A DNA stretch of 23,388 nt from positions 1 to 23,388 of the forward strand of contig DKGG01000041.1 in the NCBI GenBank assembly GCA_002453155.1, given 5' to 3'. Below are positions 7,393-15,626 of the stretch, one piece after another (within the stretch, counting starts at the first letter, position 1; each line of letters opens with the position of its first letter). The notes beneath the pieces were generated by a model that made no database searches, was not told the origin of the DNA, and worked only from the letters and a program-made list of their open reading frames with translations. Origin of the DNA: Bdellovibrionaceae bacterium UBA6776. GTDB lineage: Bacteria; Bdellovibrionota; Bdellovibrionia; Bdellovibrionales; UBA1609. The position numbers and the translations under genes were made by a program.

Positions 7393-9468
7393 TTAGTGGG
7401 CTGTCGAGGAATCATTAGACGCCAGCAGGGTTTCGGGGAAAAGAGCCTCATCCTGAGAAGAAAGCAGGAGGTGGTAGAACGAGAAATTTCGAATGATCAA
7501 GCGCACATAGGCCTTGGTTTCTTCATAGGGAATTTCCTCGATAAACTCCGTGGGAATTGGCCGTGAGCGGTGTTCCTTCCAACCTCGAATGGCAGCGTCT
7601 GAGGCGTTGTAAGAGGCCACGGAAGAAATAAACTCCCCTTTGAATCGTTTGCGCTGTTGAGCAATCAAACGTGCTCCCAGCGGAATGTTGATTTTGGGAT
7701 CAAAAAGATCCGTGTAATGCTTCACCGAAATTCCAATGTCTTTTCCAATTTGCCGCGCCACTTTTGGAAGAAGTTGCATCAGTCCAAAAGCATCGGCCGG
7801 AGAGCGCGCTTCTTCGTTGAAGGCCGACTCTTGGCGAATGATAGAGTAAATCAATTCGGGTTCGATGCCATTGGATTTGGCCGCCGCCTGAATTTCATTT
7901 TCATAAGGCGTTGGAAACAGCAGCTCTGGATGAATTTCAAGCAAGCGGTCGCGGGTTTCTGGGGACAGGTCATAAAGCTTTTGGAAAAGTCCCAAATACT
8001 CGCCGGCCTTTGCATAGCTTTGAAGAAGCACCAACCAAACCTCATCATCCTGGTCGGGTTGCTTTGCATAGGTTTCAGTCACTTCTGCCATGTAGTTCTT
8101 TAAACTTTCCTTTTCCTTCATTTGTGTCATCCAGTCCACCCAGTCTGGTTGGAAGACTTTGCGAAGCTTTCTGCGAAAGAAATAAGAATGAGAGTTTTGA
8201 TTTTGCGGTTGAGGTTTTACAAGAGGCAAATTTAACTCTCTTCGTGCCAGCAGGCCGTAGTATCCCAAGGGGTCAATTTCGACCAGGCGTTCGAATTGCT
8301 TTTTCGCTGGATCTGCTTTCTCTAATTTTTGAAGGCTCACCGATTTCCAATAAAGTGCACGGGCCTTTGAAAACTCTTCAGCAGATTCGGACTCTTCAAA
8401 CCAAGTCAAAACATCAATGGCCTCTTCGTAGTTCTTCGCCTTATAAAGATTCCAAGCCAAAAACCAACGGGCTTGTCCTTCCAGCTCCGAACTGTCCTGC
8501 ACCTCTTTGATGGAAAGGCGCAGCCACTTTAAGGACTCGTCCAAATTCTTTTTTTCTTCTTCGATGCGACCTAAGAGCCAATAATGAGTGGCGTAGGAAA
8601 AGGATTTGGTTTTTTCTTTAATTCTGCGGTGAAGAATTTTTTCGGCCTCACTGCGTTTTCCAAGGGTCCAAAGAGCGCGGACCAAAGTGATTTCGTTGTT
8701 CTTTTTCTTTCGAACCAAAAGGTTCTTGAGCTTTCGAAATTTCTTCTTTGAAATTCGGCGGTCTAAAAACTTGTCGTAAAGTTTTAATTTTTTGATGTGC
8801 TCTTCTTTGTGGTGGAGGAGTTTCTCTATGCGGATCAACTCTTCAAAGGCGGCCATCTGTTGGTGCACACTGGACTTGTTGGAATTTAATACTTTCAAAT
8901 TGATTTTTTGCGCTTCCGGAAACTCTCGAGCCTGGCGAAAATCCTTCGCCACCTTCAGACTGTCTTTAAGGTCGTAATTTTTTTGCAAGCGGGGGGCGAG
9001 CAGAAACAATCGGTCTTGAATTTTTTGAATCTCGTCTTTTTCAAATTTATTTTTTTGAGCCAAGTCTAAAGCCCGTTGAACCAGCTGAACTTTTTCCTCG
9101 CGGCGCAAATTGTACAGGGATTTTTCAAGCAGCAAGGGAACCAAAATTTTTGGATCTTTGTTTTTTTCAGCCAATTCCAATTGAACCTGAGTCCATTCCT
9201 CTTTCATCCAGGGTTCAGGTTCTTCCGTGAGGAGCAATTCGCCACAGTGTTTTGAACCTCGAAGGGCGGCAAAACTCCTGAGCTCAAAATCTTTTTGCAA
9301 AAGTTTTTTAAAGCCTTCGCAAGTTTCAGCACTGGGAGATTCTTGATTGAGTCTTCGGTACTCGCCAATCCACTCTTTGACCGAAGACGCACTTGTGGAC
9401 GGTGAAAGTGTTTGGCACCCCAAAAAAAAGCTCAAAAATAAAAATGAAAAACCAAGGAGCCTACGCAT
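7393..9468 (-). CDS. slt: Lipoprotein soluble-type lytic transglycosylase (Slt, GH23)
   Basis: The enzyme cleaves the MurNAc-GlcNAc bond of peptidoglycan with formation of 1,6-anhydro ends. The 691-aa protein starts with a lipoprotein-type signal (FFLGC, lipid-bearing Cys18), so it should sit on a membrane facing the periplasm, unlike free Slt70. Residues about 60-520 form a long alpha-helical, TPR-like superhelix, as in Slt70. The C-terminal GH23 domain has the catalytic Glu in IIRQESAF (about residue 546), then GLMQLLP and ASYNAS. It lies 17 bp behind htpX on the same strand, so the two probably share a transcript, and 112 bp before the S8 protease gene. Predation-specific use is possible but not shown by sequence. 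Confidence 0.93.
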   Translation of the reverse strand: MRRLLGFSFLFLSFFLGCQTLSPSTSASSVKEWIGEYRRLNQESPSAETCEGFKKLLQKDFELRSFAALRGSKHCGELLLTEEPEPWMKEEWTQVQLELAEKNKDPKILVPLLLEKSLYNLRREEKVQLVQRALDLAQKNKFEKDEIQKIQDRLFLLAPRLQKNYDLKDSLKVAKDFRQAREFPEAQKINLKVLNSNKSSVHQQMAAFEELIRIEKLLHHKEEHIKKLKLYDKFLDRRISKKKFRKLKNLLVRKKKNNEITLVRALWTLGKRSEAEKILHRRIKEKTKSFSYATHYWLLGRIEEEKKNLDESLKWLRLSIKEVQDSSELEGQARWFLAWNLYKAKNYEEAIDVLTWFEESESAEEFSKARALYWKSVSLQKLEKADPAKKQFERLVEIDPLGYYGLLARRELNLPLVKPQPQNQNSHSYFFRRKLRKVFQPDWVDWMTQMKEKESLKNYMAEVTETYAKQPDQDDEVWLVLLQSYAKAGEYLGLFQKLYDLSPETRDRLLEIHPELLFPTPYENEIQAAAKSNGIEPELIYSIIRQESAFNEEARSPADAFGLMQLLPKVARQIGKDIGISVKHYTDLFDPKINIPLGARLIAQQRKRFKGEFISSVASYNASDAAIRGWKEHRSRPIPTEFIEEIPYEETKAYVRLIIRNFSFYHLLLSSQDEALFPETLLASNDSSTAH

Positions 9469-9485
9469 AGGCTCCCATTGTAACC

Positions 9486-10373
9486 TTAGATTCTTGCAGA
9501 TTCCAGTGCTCGAATGCGTTCTGCAAGTGGAGGGTGAGTGGCAAAGAGTGCCGCAAAAGATTTGGCTGGACGTCCGGAAATTTTTAAAGCGGCCAAGCTT
9601 TCATGGTCGCGGTCCACGTGTCCGTAAACAGAGCCCAATGCTTTTAAAGAGGCGAGCATTTTGTCTTTTCCAGCCAAACGAGCCCCGCCGGCATCTGCGC
9701 GGTACTCTCGAGCGCGGGAAAAGAAGTTCACCACAATAGATCCTAAAAGACTCAAGACAATTTGAAGGACAATGTACAGCCCAAATTGAACGGAAGGGCG
9801 TGCGCGTTCGTCCACATTGGAGCTTACGGCCACAGCAATCAGTCGGGCCACAATCAGGACCAAGGTGTTGATCACCCCTTGAATCAAAGTCATGGTGACC
9901 ATGTCTCCGTTGGCAATATGAGCCACTTCGTGACCCAAAACACCTTCAACTTCATCCCGGTTCATGCGATCGAGCAAACCGGAACTTACAGCCACAAGGG
10001 ATCGTGACTTCGTGGGTCCTGTCGCAAAGGCATTCACTTCGGGGCTTTGGTAAATTCCAACCTCTGGCATTTTGGGCAATTGGGCTTTTCGAGCCAATTC
10101 ATGAACCAAAGTCAAAAGTTCTCTTTCTGCACCAGAAGCATTCTGAGGATCGATGACCTTTACACCCATCATGGTTTTGGCCATAATTCGGGAAAGCCCC
10201 AAAGAAATAAAAGCACCGCCCATGCCTAAGAAGGCATAAAAGGCGAAGATGGCCTGTTGGCCAGAAAGTTGAAGTCCTAAGGCATTCATCACCAAACTAA
10301 AGGTGATAGACACCGTAAGCAGGACAAGGATGTTGACGATAACGAACAGAAAAATTCTTTTGGCAATCGCCAT
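9486..10373 (-). CDS. htpX: HtpX membrane zinc metalloprotease
   Basis: HtpX is an inner-membrane M48 zinc protease that degrades damaged membrane proteins alongside FtsH. The 295-aa protein has two N-terminal transmembrane helices (about residues 5-55), the zinc motif GHEVAH (about 146) and the third ligand Glu in REYRADAGGA (about 223), with further hydrophobic segments between them. The frame is open to 10442, but the ATG at 10373 has GGAGG about 7 nt upstream and begins the usual HtpX N terminus (MAIAKRIFLF). It leads an apparent two-gene unit with slt and diverges from the glutamate-synthase-like gene. Confidence 0.95.
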   Translation of the reverse strand: MAIAKRIFLFVIVNILVLLTVSITFSLVMNALGLQLSGQQAIFAFYAFLGMGGAFISLGLSRIMAKTMMGVKVIDPQNASGAERELLTLVHELARKAQLPKMPEVGIYQSPEVNAFATGPTKSRSLVAVSSGLLDRMNRDEVEGVLGHEVAHIANGDMVTMTLIQGVINTLVLIVARLIAVAVSSNVDERARPSVQFGLYIVLQIVLSLLGSIVVNFFSRAREYRADAGGARLAGKDKMLASLKALGSVYGHVDRDHESLAALKISGRPAKSFAALFATHPPLAERIRALESARI

Positions 10374-10496
10374 GGTTTTAACCTCCAATAAAGCAGGGGT
10401 GTTAAGTGTTTTCAATTTTGGGTGCCCCAGGCATTCTGTCAAGGAAGATCGACATTAAATGTTTTTAATAAGCCCGTCTGAAAGGAATGAATTGGT

Positions 10497-12104
10497 ATGA
10501 GTTTGCGCGGTTGGTTTTTAATCGGTTCGTTGGTTGCATTTATTTGGGCGGGGGCGGTTTCTTGGGTGCAGCCGGCCTACTTCACCGTGTTCTTTGTTTT
10601 GGTTCCACTTTTTGTTTTGGGCGTGGTGGACATGACTCAAAAAACCCATTCGGTTCGGCGCAACTTCCCGGTGATTGGAAATCTTCGCTACTTTTTCGAA
10701 TTCATTCGACCGGAACTTCAGCAGTACTTTGTGGAATCTGATTTGGATGGTCGCCCCATTCCCAGAGAGCTTCGATCCCTGATTTATCAACGGGCCAAAG
10801 GGCAGGACGAGTCCGTTCCTTTTGGAACTCAAAAAGATGTTTACGCCGAATCCTATGATTGGGTGAACCATTCGGTGTTCACTTCGAAACTTCCTGAAGA
10901 GGAGTTGAGGTACTTGATCGGTGGAGACCAATGTAAAAAACCCTATTCCGCAAGCCGTTTGAACATTTCGGCCATGAGCTACGGATCTCTCAGTCCTAAT
11001 GCCATCATGGCATTGAATAGGGGAGCACAAAAAGGGGGATTTTATCACAACACCGGAGAGGGGGGGATTTCTCCTTATCACCGACAGGGTGGAGATTTGG
11101 TGTGGCAAATTGGCACTGCCTATTTTGGCTGTCGCACTCTTGATGGGGAATTTGACAAAGAATTGTTTCGGAAAAAGTCTCAATTCCCAGAGATTAAAAT
11201 GATTGAAATTAAGCTTTCCCAAGGTGCAAAGCCGGGGAAAGGCGGCCTGCTACCTGCCGCAAAAGTATCCGAGGAGGTTGCGGAAATTCGCAACGTCAGG
11301 CCTCATGAGACAATCATTTCTCCAGCTTCACACAGTGCCTTTGATTCTCCAGATGGATTGATTCATTTTGTTCAGCACTTGCGGGATTTGAGTGGCGGAA
11401 AGCCGGTGGGTTTTAAACTTTGCGTGGGCAAGCGGCCCGAATTTTTAGAAATTTGTCGAGCCATGATTCGAAATAATATTTACCCAGACTTTATCACCGT
11501 GGATGGCTCTGAAGGGGGAACCGGGGCTGCACCTTTGGAGTTTACCAATCACATTGGGACGCCCTTAAATGAAGGACTTCACTTTGTGGTAGAAACCTTG
11601 AGGGGCTTTAACATTCGGGATCGCATTCGAGTGATTGCCTCAGGCCGTGTGTTTGATGCCTTCCAACTTTTGACGAAGCTTGTGATCGGAGCAGACGGGG
11701 TAAACAGTGCCCGAGGAATGATGATGGCCTTGGGTTGCATTCAAGCGCTTCGCTGTCACACCAATCACTGCCCTGTGGGTGTGGCCACAACGGACAAACG
11801 TTTTTACAAAGGGCTTCACATTCCATCAAAAGCCGACCGTGTGGCCGGTTTCCATGAGCGCACCTTACATGCCTTAAAGGCCATCATTGAGGCCATGGGA
11901 GTGAAGAGCATTGCCAATCTTTCCAAAAGAAACTTCTATCGCAGAACGGATTCTGAAAACCAAGATACATTTGAACAGATTTTTCCCTCTGTAGAGGCGG
12001 GAATTCTTTTAAAGTCCGATGACAAACTCTCTCCGTACTGGAGAGAGTTCTTTTACGATGACGATTCTGCGGCTTCGGATTTTCCTGGGAGCGCATTGGT
12101 TTGA
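10497..12104 (+). CDS. Membrane-anchored FMN-binding glutamate synthase-like protein
   Basis: The 535-aa protein matches the FMN/iron-sulphur domain of the glutamate synthase large subunit but has no glutamine amidotransferase domain. Two hydrophobic segments at the N terminus (about residues 5-50) should anchor it in the inner membrane. Conserved GltS-type motifs include SAMSYGSLSP, NTGEGGISPYH, KLSQGAKPGKGGLLP, VDGSEGGTGAAP and ASGRVFDAFQLLTKLVIGAD. Cys414, Cys420 and Cys425 form the CX5CX4C set that binds the 3Fe-4S cluster in GltS. Stand-alone members are common and their substrate is unsettled; without the amidotransferase domain it cannot by itself use glutamine. The start has AAGGA about 10 nt upstream. 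Its last 52 bp overlap the convergent clpA gene. Confidence 0.88.
   Translation: MSLRGWFLIGSLVAFIWAGAVSWVQPAYFTVFFVLVPLFVLGVVDMTQKTHSVRRNFPVIGNLRYFFEFIRPELQQYFVESDLDGRPIPRELRSLIYQRAKGQDESVPFGTQKDVYAESYDWVNHSVFTSKLPEEELRYLIGGDQCKKPYSASRLNISAMSYGSLSPNAIMALNRGAQKGGFYHNTGEGGISPYHRQGGDLVWQIGTAYFGCRTLDGEFDKELFRKKSQFPEIKMIEIKLSQGAKPGKGGLLPAAKVSEEVAEIRNVRPHETIISPASHSAFDSPDGLIHFVQHLRDLSGGKPVGFKLCVGKRPEFLEICRAMIRNNIYPDFITVDGSEGGTGAAPLEFTNHIGTPLNEGLHFVVETLRGFNIRDRIRVIASGRVFDAFQLLTKLVIGADGVNSARGMMMALGCIQALRCHTNHCPVGVATTDKRFYKGLHIPSKADRVAGFHERTLHALKAIIEAMGVKSIANLSKRNFYRRTDSENQDTFEQIFPSVEAGILLKSDDKLSPYWREFFYDDDSAASDFPGSALV
12025..12055 (-). terminator. Hairpin just after clpA, inside the convergent gene
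   Basis: AACTCTCTCC (12025-12034) and GGAGAGAGTT (12040-12049) form a perfect 10-bp stem with a 5-nt loop. On the minus strand it begins 3 nt after the clpA stop codon (12053-12055) and is followed by a short T-run (TTTGT). It probably ends the clpS-clpA transcript although it lies within the coding sequence of the glutamate-synthase-like gene. The weak T-run lowers confidence. Confidence 0.5.
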
Positions 12105-14398
12105 GTGCGGCCTTTCAGGCTTCGTTTTGAGGAAAGTTCACTTTGAGAGAAAAATTCAAAGTGAATTTTTCCTTTGTGAAGAGTGACCTTTACCAACCCT
12201 CCTTGAGTGAGCTTTCCGAAAAGAATTTCATCCACCATGGGCTTTTTCAAATGCTCGTCTACCAGGCGGGCAAAAGGCCGTGCTCCGTAGGCAGGATCGT
12301 AGCCTTGATCAAACAGCCAGTCGTAAACTTCGGGGTGAACTTCCATATGGATGTTTCGCTTTAAGAGCTGTGCTTCCAACTCCATGACAAACTTTTGCAC
12401 CACACGAAGAAGCAAATCTTTTCCAAGGTTTTTGAATTTCACCACGGCATCCAAACGGTTCAAAAACTCCGGTTTGAAATTCTTTTTGATGGCATCCAAA
12501 GACAACTGAGACCCTGTGGTTTTGTTGATTCCTAGCCCACCTTTGCTGGCTTCAAAGGCGCCCGCATTGGAAGTCATAATTAAAATCACATTTCGAAAAT
12601 CCACCAAACGTCCATTGGAGTCTGTCAGGCGACCGGCATCCATCACTTGCAAGAGCACGTTCATAATGTCCGGGTGAGCCTTTTCCACTTCATCCAAAAG
12701 CAGAACCGAATGGGGCTTTTTAAAAATTTCTTCTGTGAGTAAGCCCCCTTCTTCAAAACCAACGTATCCGGGAGGCGCCCCGACCAAACGAGCCACGGCA
12801 TGTTTTTCCATGTACTCACTCATGTCGAAGCGAAGAAAGTGAATGTTCATGTAGTGCGCCAATTGCTTGGCCAATTCGGTTTTTCCCACACCGGTGGGAC
12901 CGGCAAAAAGGAAATTCCCAATGGGCTTGTTTTCTCGTCCAAGACCACTTCGAGAGATTTTAATTGCGGCAACCACTTTTTCAACAGCATCGTCCTGTCC
13001 AAAAAGGACGGACTTGATATTTTTCTCCAAGTCTTTCAAAGACTGAGAGGCTGTTGCTGTGGAAGAGCCTTCTGAAACGGGAACCTGGGCCATATGTGAA
13101 ACGGTTTGCTCCACATGCTCGGGAAGAACTTTTAGAACTTTCTCTGAATCCGCATCTTTGTGATAGGTGCGAAGCCGTGCCGCGGTTTCGTCGATCACAT
13201 CAATGGCTTTGTCCGGAAAAAATCGATCCGCTAAATAACGGGCGGAAAGATCTACGGCACTTTGCAAGGCCTCGGAGGTGAATTCCACCTGATGGTGTTT
13301 TTCAAATCCTTTTTTGATGCCCTGAAGGATCTGTAAAGTTTCTTCTTGAGTGGGTTCGTTCACTTCCAATTTTTGGAACCTGCGAGCAAGGGCCCGGTCT
13401 TTTTCGAAGTGGGCTCTGTACTCTTTGAAAGTGGTGGAGCCCACGCATCTTAAAGTTCCATCCGCCAGAGCGGGCTTTAAAAGATTGGATGCGTCCATGG
13501 ATCCGCCGGAAGTTCCACCGGCACCAACAAGGGTGTGGATCTCATCGATAAAAAGAATCACATTTTCTTTTTCTTTGATTTCATCCATGACTTTTTTGAG
13601 GCGCTCTTCAAAATCTCCGCGGTACTTGGTGCCGGCGAGCAATGCGCCCATGTCCAAAGAGTAGACCACTTTGTCCAAAAGAGATTTGGGAACCTCTTCG
13701 TCGACAATTTTCTGAGCAAGCCCCATGGCAAGAGCCGTCTTTCCCACCCCGGGCTCACCAATCAAAAGAGGATTGCTTTTTGTTTTGCGACTGAGAATTT
13801 GGCAGATTCTTTCAATGATGGCTTCGCGGCCAATCAAAGGGTCGTATTTTTCGGCCACCTTATTGAGGTTGGTGGCGTAAAGTCCTAGGGCTGATTTGTC
13901 TGGAGCTTCCTCTTCGGTTCCATTTTCTGAAAACTTTGTGGTTTCGGGAAGTCGTCCTTTGCCGTGGGAAACATATTCGATGATGTCAAACTGGGTGACG
14001 CCATTTTTCTCGAGGAAAAATTTGGCGTAACTCTCACTTTCGGCAAAAAAAGCAATGATCAGGTTGGAGCTTTGGACCACTCGCTTGCCCGCACTCTGAA
14101 CTTGAATGGCCGCTCGTTGAAGCAAACGGTGAAAGGCCATGGTCAGCTCGGGTCTCCAGCTGGGATCTTCATCTAAAAAGTCTTGAGTGACTTTTGGGAA
14201 GTGTTCCTCCAAAAAGTCGGTGAGATCTTTTTCGAGTTGTTGAAGGTCAACGCCGCAGTTGGTGAGGATTTCTTGAGAGGAAGGATCCTTTTGAACCAGG
14301 CCCAGTAAGATGTGTTCCAGGCTGACATATTCGTGACGATTCTTCATCGCCTCTTCCACGGTTTCGGTTAGAATCCTTTCTAATCGAGGTTCAAGCAT
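12053..14398 (-). CDS. clpA: ClpA, ATPase subunit of the ClpAP protease
   Basis: ClpA unfolds substrates and feeds them to the ClpP peptidase in the cytoplasm. The 781-aa protein has an N-terminal Clp_N double repeat (about residues 1-145), AAA+ domain 1 with Walker A GEPGVGKT (214-221) and the IDEIHTLVGAGG Walker B region, and AAA+ domain 2 with GPTGVGKT (about 498) followed by the C-terminal D2-small region. There is no long middle coiled coil, which separates it from ClpB. The ClpP-contact loop appears to read LGI (in GGLGINK). It starts 1 nt after the clpS stop codon, with AAGGGAG inside the end of clpS as ribosome site, so the two are translationally coupled. Its 3' end overlaps the convergent gene by 52 bp. 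Confidence 0.96.
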   Translation of the reverse strand: MLEPRLERILTETVEEAMKNRHEYVSLEHILLGLVQKDPSSQEILTNCGVDLQQLEKDLTDFLEEHFPKVTQDFLDEDPSWRPELTMAFHRLLQRAAIQVQSAGKRVVQSSNLIIAFFAESESYAKFFLEKNGVTQFDIIEYVSHGKGRLPETTKFSENGTEEEAPDKSALGLYATNLNKVAEKYDPLIGREAIIERICQILSRKTKSNPLLIGEPGVGKTALAMGLAQKIVDEEVPKSLLDKVVYSLDMGALLAGTKYRGDFEERLKKVMDEIKEKENVILFIDEIHTLVGAGGTSGGSMDASNLLKPALADGTLRCVGSTTFKEYRAHFEKDRALARRFQKLEVNEPTQEETLQILQGIKKGFEKHHQVEFTSEALQSAVDLSARYLADRFFPDKAIDVIDETAARLRTYHKDADSEKVLKVLPEHVEQTVSHMAQVPVSEGSSTATASQSLKDLEKNIKSVLFGQDDAVEKVVAAIKISRSGLGRENKPIGNFLFAGPTGVGKTELAKQLAHYMNIHFLRFDMSEYMEKHAVARLVGAPPGYVGFEEGGLLTEEIFKKPHSVLLLDEVEKAHPDIMNVLLQVMDAGRLTDSNGRLVDFRNVILIMTSNAGAFEASKGGLGINKTTGSQLSLDAIKKNFKPEFLNRLDAVVKFKNLGKDLLLRVVQKFVMELEAQLLKRNIHMEVHPEVYDWLFDQGYDPAYGARPFARLVDEHLKKPMVDEILFGKLTQGGLVKVTLHKGKIHFEFFSQSELSSKRSLKGRTQTNALPGKSEAAESSS
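12137..12170 (+). terminator. Intrinsic terminator of the glutamate-synthase-like gene, inside clpA
   Basis: TTCACTTTGA (12137-12146) and TCAAAGTGAA (12156-12165) form a perfect 10-bp stem with a 9-nt loop, followed on the plus strand by five T residues (12166-12170). It lies 33 nt after the stop codon of the plus-strand gene and fully within clpA coding sequence. The position and T-run fit a Rho-independent terminator for the plus strand. Confidence 0.65.
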
Positions 14399-14399
14399 G

Positions 14400-14723
14400 T
14401 CAGCTCCCTTCGGTTTCGGTCTCTTTCTCCATTATACACTTCAGTGGGTGTTCGTTGCGTCTAGAAAATTCGTTCACAATAAAAACTTTGGTTTCAGCCA
14501 CTTCGAAGGGGAAGACGCCAGCCACTCCTGCGCCTTTATTATGGACTTCCAGCATGATTTTCTCCGCTTCCACCTGAGATTTTGAAAAGAAACGTTTGAG
14601 AACGAGGACCACAAAGTCCATGGGCGTAAAGTCATCGTTCAAAAGAAGGACTTTATAGAGGGGAGGTCTTTTCGTTTTTGCTTTCGGCTTCACCAAAGTC
14701 GAGGTTTTCTCATCGGTCTCCAT
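14400..14723 (-). CDS. clpS: ClpS, adaptor of ClpAP (N-degron recognition)
   Basis: ClpS binds the N-domain of ClpA and delivers proteins with bulky hydrophobic N-terminal residues. At 107 aa it has the usual size: a flexible N-terminal arm (about residues 1-22) and the fold with the motifs YKVLLLNDDFTPMDFVV, VHNKGAGVAGVFPFEVAETK and EHPLKC. The Asn-Asp-Asp and Met of NDDFTPMDF and the His of VHNKG are the known binding-pocket residues. AGGAG lies 6 nt before the ATG. It precedes clpA by 1 nt in the same unit and diverges from pilA. Confidence 0.96.
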   Translation of the reverse strand: METDEKTSTLVKPKAKTKRPPLYKVLLLNDDFTPMDFVVLVLKRFFSKSQVEAEKIMLEVHNKGAGVAGVFPFEVAETKVFIVNEFSRRNEHPLKCIMEKETETEGS

Positions 14724-15022
14724 TGGGTCACTCCTGGACTTTCGTCTTTTTTTGAGATTTTTCTGAAATCATATTTCTTTTCTCCCCTCAATGAGAACCC
14801 CATGGGCTTGAAATGTAAAGTTGTGGCAAAATTTTCTTTCACGTCTTTCGGAACATGAGCTAACCTGTGAGAGAGTAAGTGGGTTTCATAGAGAGAGCCG
14901 TTCTTTGCAGGAATCTCTCTCAAGAGAATTTAACTCACGACAACAGTTTATCTCTTACTCAGATTAACGAGAAGGGTGTTTTGACAATGGATCTATTTAA
15001 AATTGATCAAGGAGCAGATAGA
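14724..15022. promoter_or_regulatory. Divergent control region between clpS and pilA
   Basis: About 300 bp separate the clpS start from the likely pilA start and must hold promoters for both directions. I cannot place -35/-10 boxes with confidence. The pilA side has self-complementary runs: GAGAGAG at 14869-14875 and again at 14891-14897 can each pair with CTCTCTC at 14915-14921, and GAGTAAG (14873-14879) can pair with CTTACTC (14954-14960). Because the first GAGAGAG and GAGTAAG overlap, these pairings exclude each other. AAGGAG at 15009-15014 is the likely pilA ribosome site. Confidence 0.45.
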
Positions 15023-15604
15023 GTGGCAAGCATCAAAGCAAACGGAAAGAGCAATCAGAAGGGATTTTCATTGATTGAACTCATGGTTGTTGTAGGCATC
15101 ATTGGAATTTTGGCGGCCATTGCAGTTCCTAACTTTCAGAAATTTCAGGCCAAATCCCGTCAGAGTGAGGCGAAGGCAAATTTGGGCGGACTGTATACGG
15201 CGCAGAAGGCCTTCTATGCTGAGTGGAATCGGTTTTTCACAGATTTTCGTCACATTGGATTTGCTCCGGAAGGTGTGCTGCGCTATCACGTCGGCTTTTC
15301 GGCCGCTGGAGGTGCGATTCCCGCAAACTCCGGCTACACGGGACCAAACTGTTTAAACCCAGCGGCGGCTTGTCCTGCTCAGATGTTCAATTCGGCCATT
15401 TATTGCCCCATTACAGCCGGTTTGGCTTCCACCTGTACGATTTCGCCCTTCGCAGTGGCATTGTCTGCGGGGACGGTTCCTGCAAATGGTCAGTCCTTTA
15501 TTGCACAGGCTTCCGGAAACGTGGATGCGGATGCCACGGTTGATCGTTGGACCATTGACCAGGGAAAGAACCTGATCAACACCAGTCCGGACCTCGTGGA
15601 TTGA
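15023..15604 (+). CDS. pilA: Type IVa major pilin
   Basis: This prepilin is cleaved by PilD and assembled into type IV pili; in Bdellovibrio bacteriovorus the PilA pilus is needed for prey entry. The class III signal is clear: a positively charged leader ending in Gly, then Phe(+1) and Glu(+5) in G/FSLIELMVVVGIIGIL, the N-terminal helix and a C-terminal globular domain with four cysteines (two in CLNPAAAC). I choose GTG 15023, which has AAGGAG at 8-nt spacing and gives a 14-residue leader and 193 aa in total. An in-frame ATG at 14987 would give a 26-residue leader with only a poor ribosome site. The gene is followed after 22 bp by a TPR membrane protein. Confidence 0.9.
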   Translation: MASIKANGKSNQKGFSLIELMVVVGIIGILAAIAVPNFQKFQAKSRQSEAKANLGGLYTAQKAFYAEWNRFFTDFRHIGFAPEGVLRYHVGFSAAGGAIPANSGYTGPNCLNPAAACPAQMFNSAIYCPITAGLASTCTISPFAVALSAGTVPANGQSFIAQASGNVDADATVDRWTIDQGKNLINTSPDLVD

Positions 15605-15626
15605 GGGCAGTTCCTCAAAAGGTTTC

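Noticed and set aside
10518..11222. 234-aa open frame antisense to the glutamate-synthase-like gene
   Set aside because: It has no domain and no ribosome site, and it lies entirely opposite a conserved gene.
14987..15022. ATG start for pilA at 14987, with TTGACA just upstream read as a promoter box
   Set aside because: The ribosome site before this ATG is poor compared with AAGGAG before GTG 15023, and no -10 box sits at proper spacing from TTGACA.
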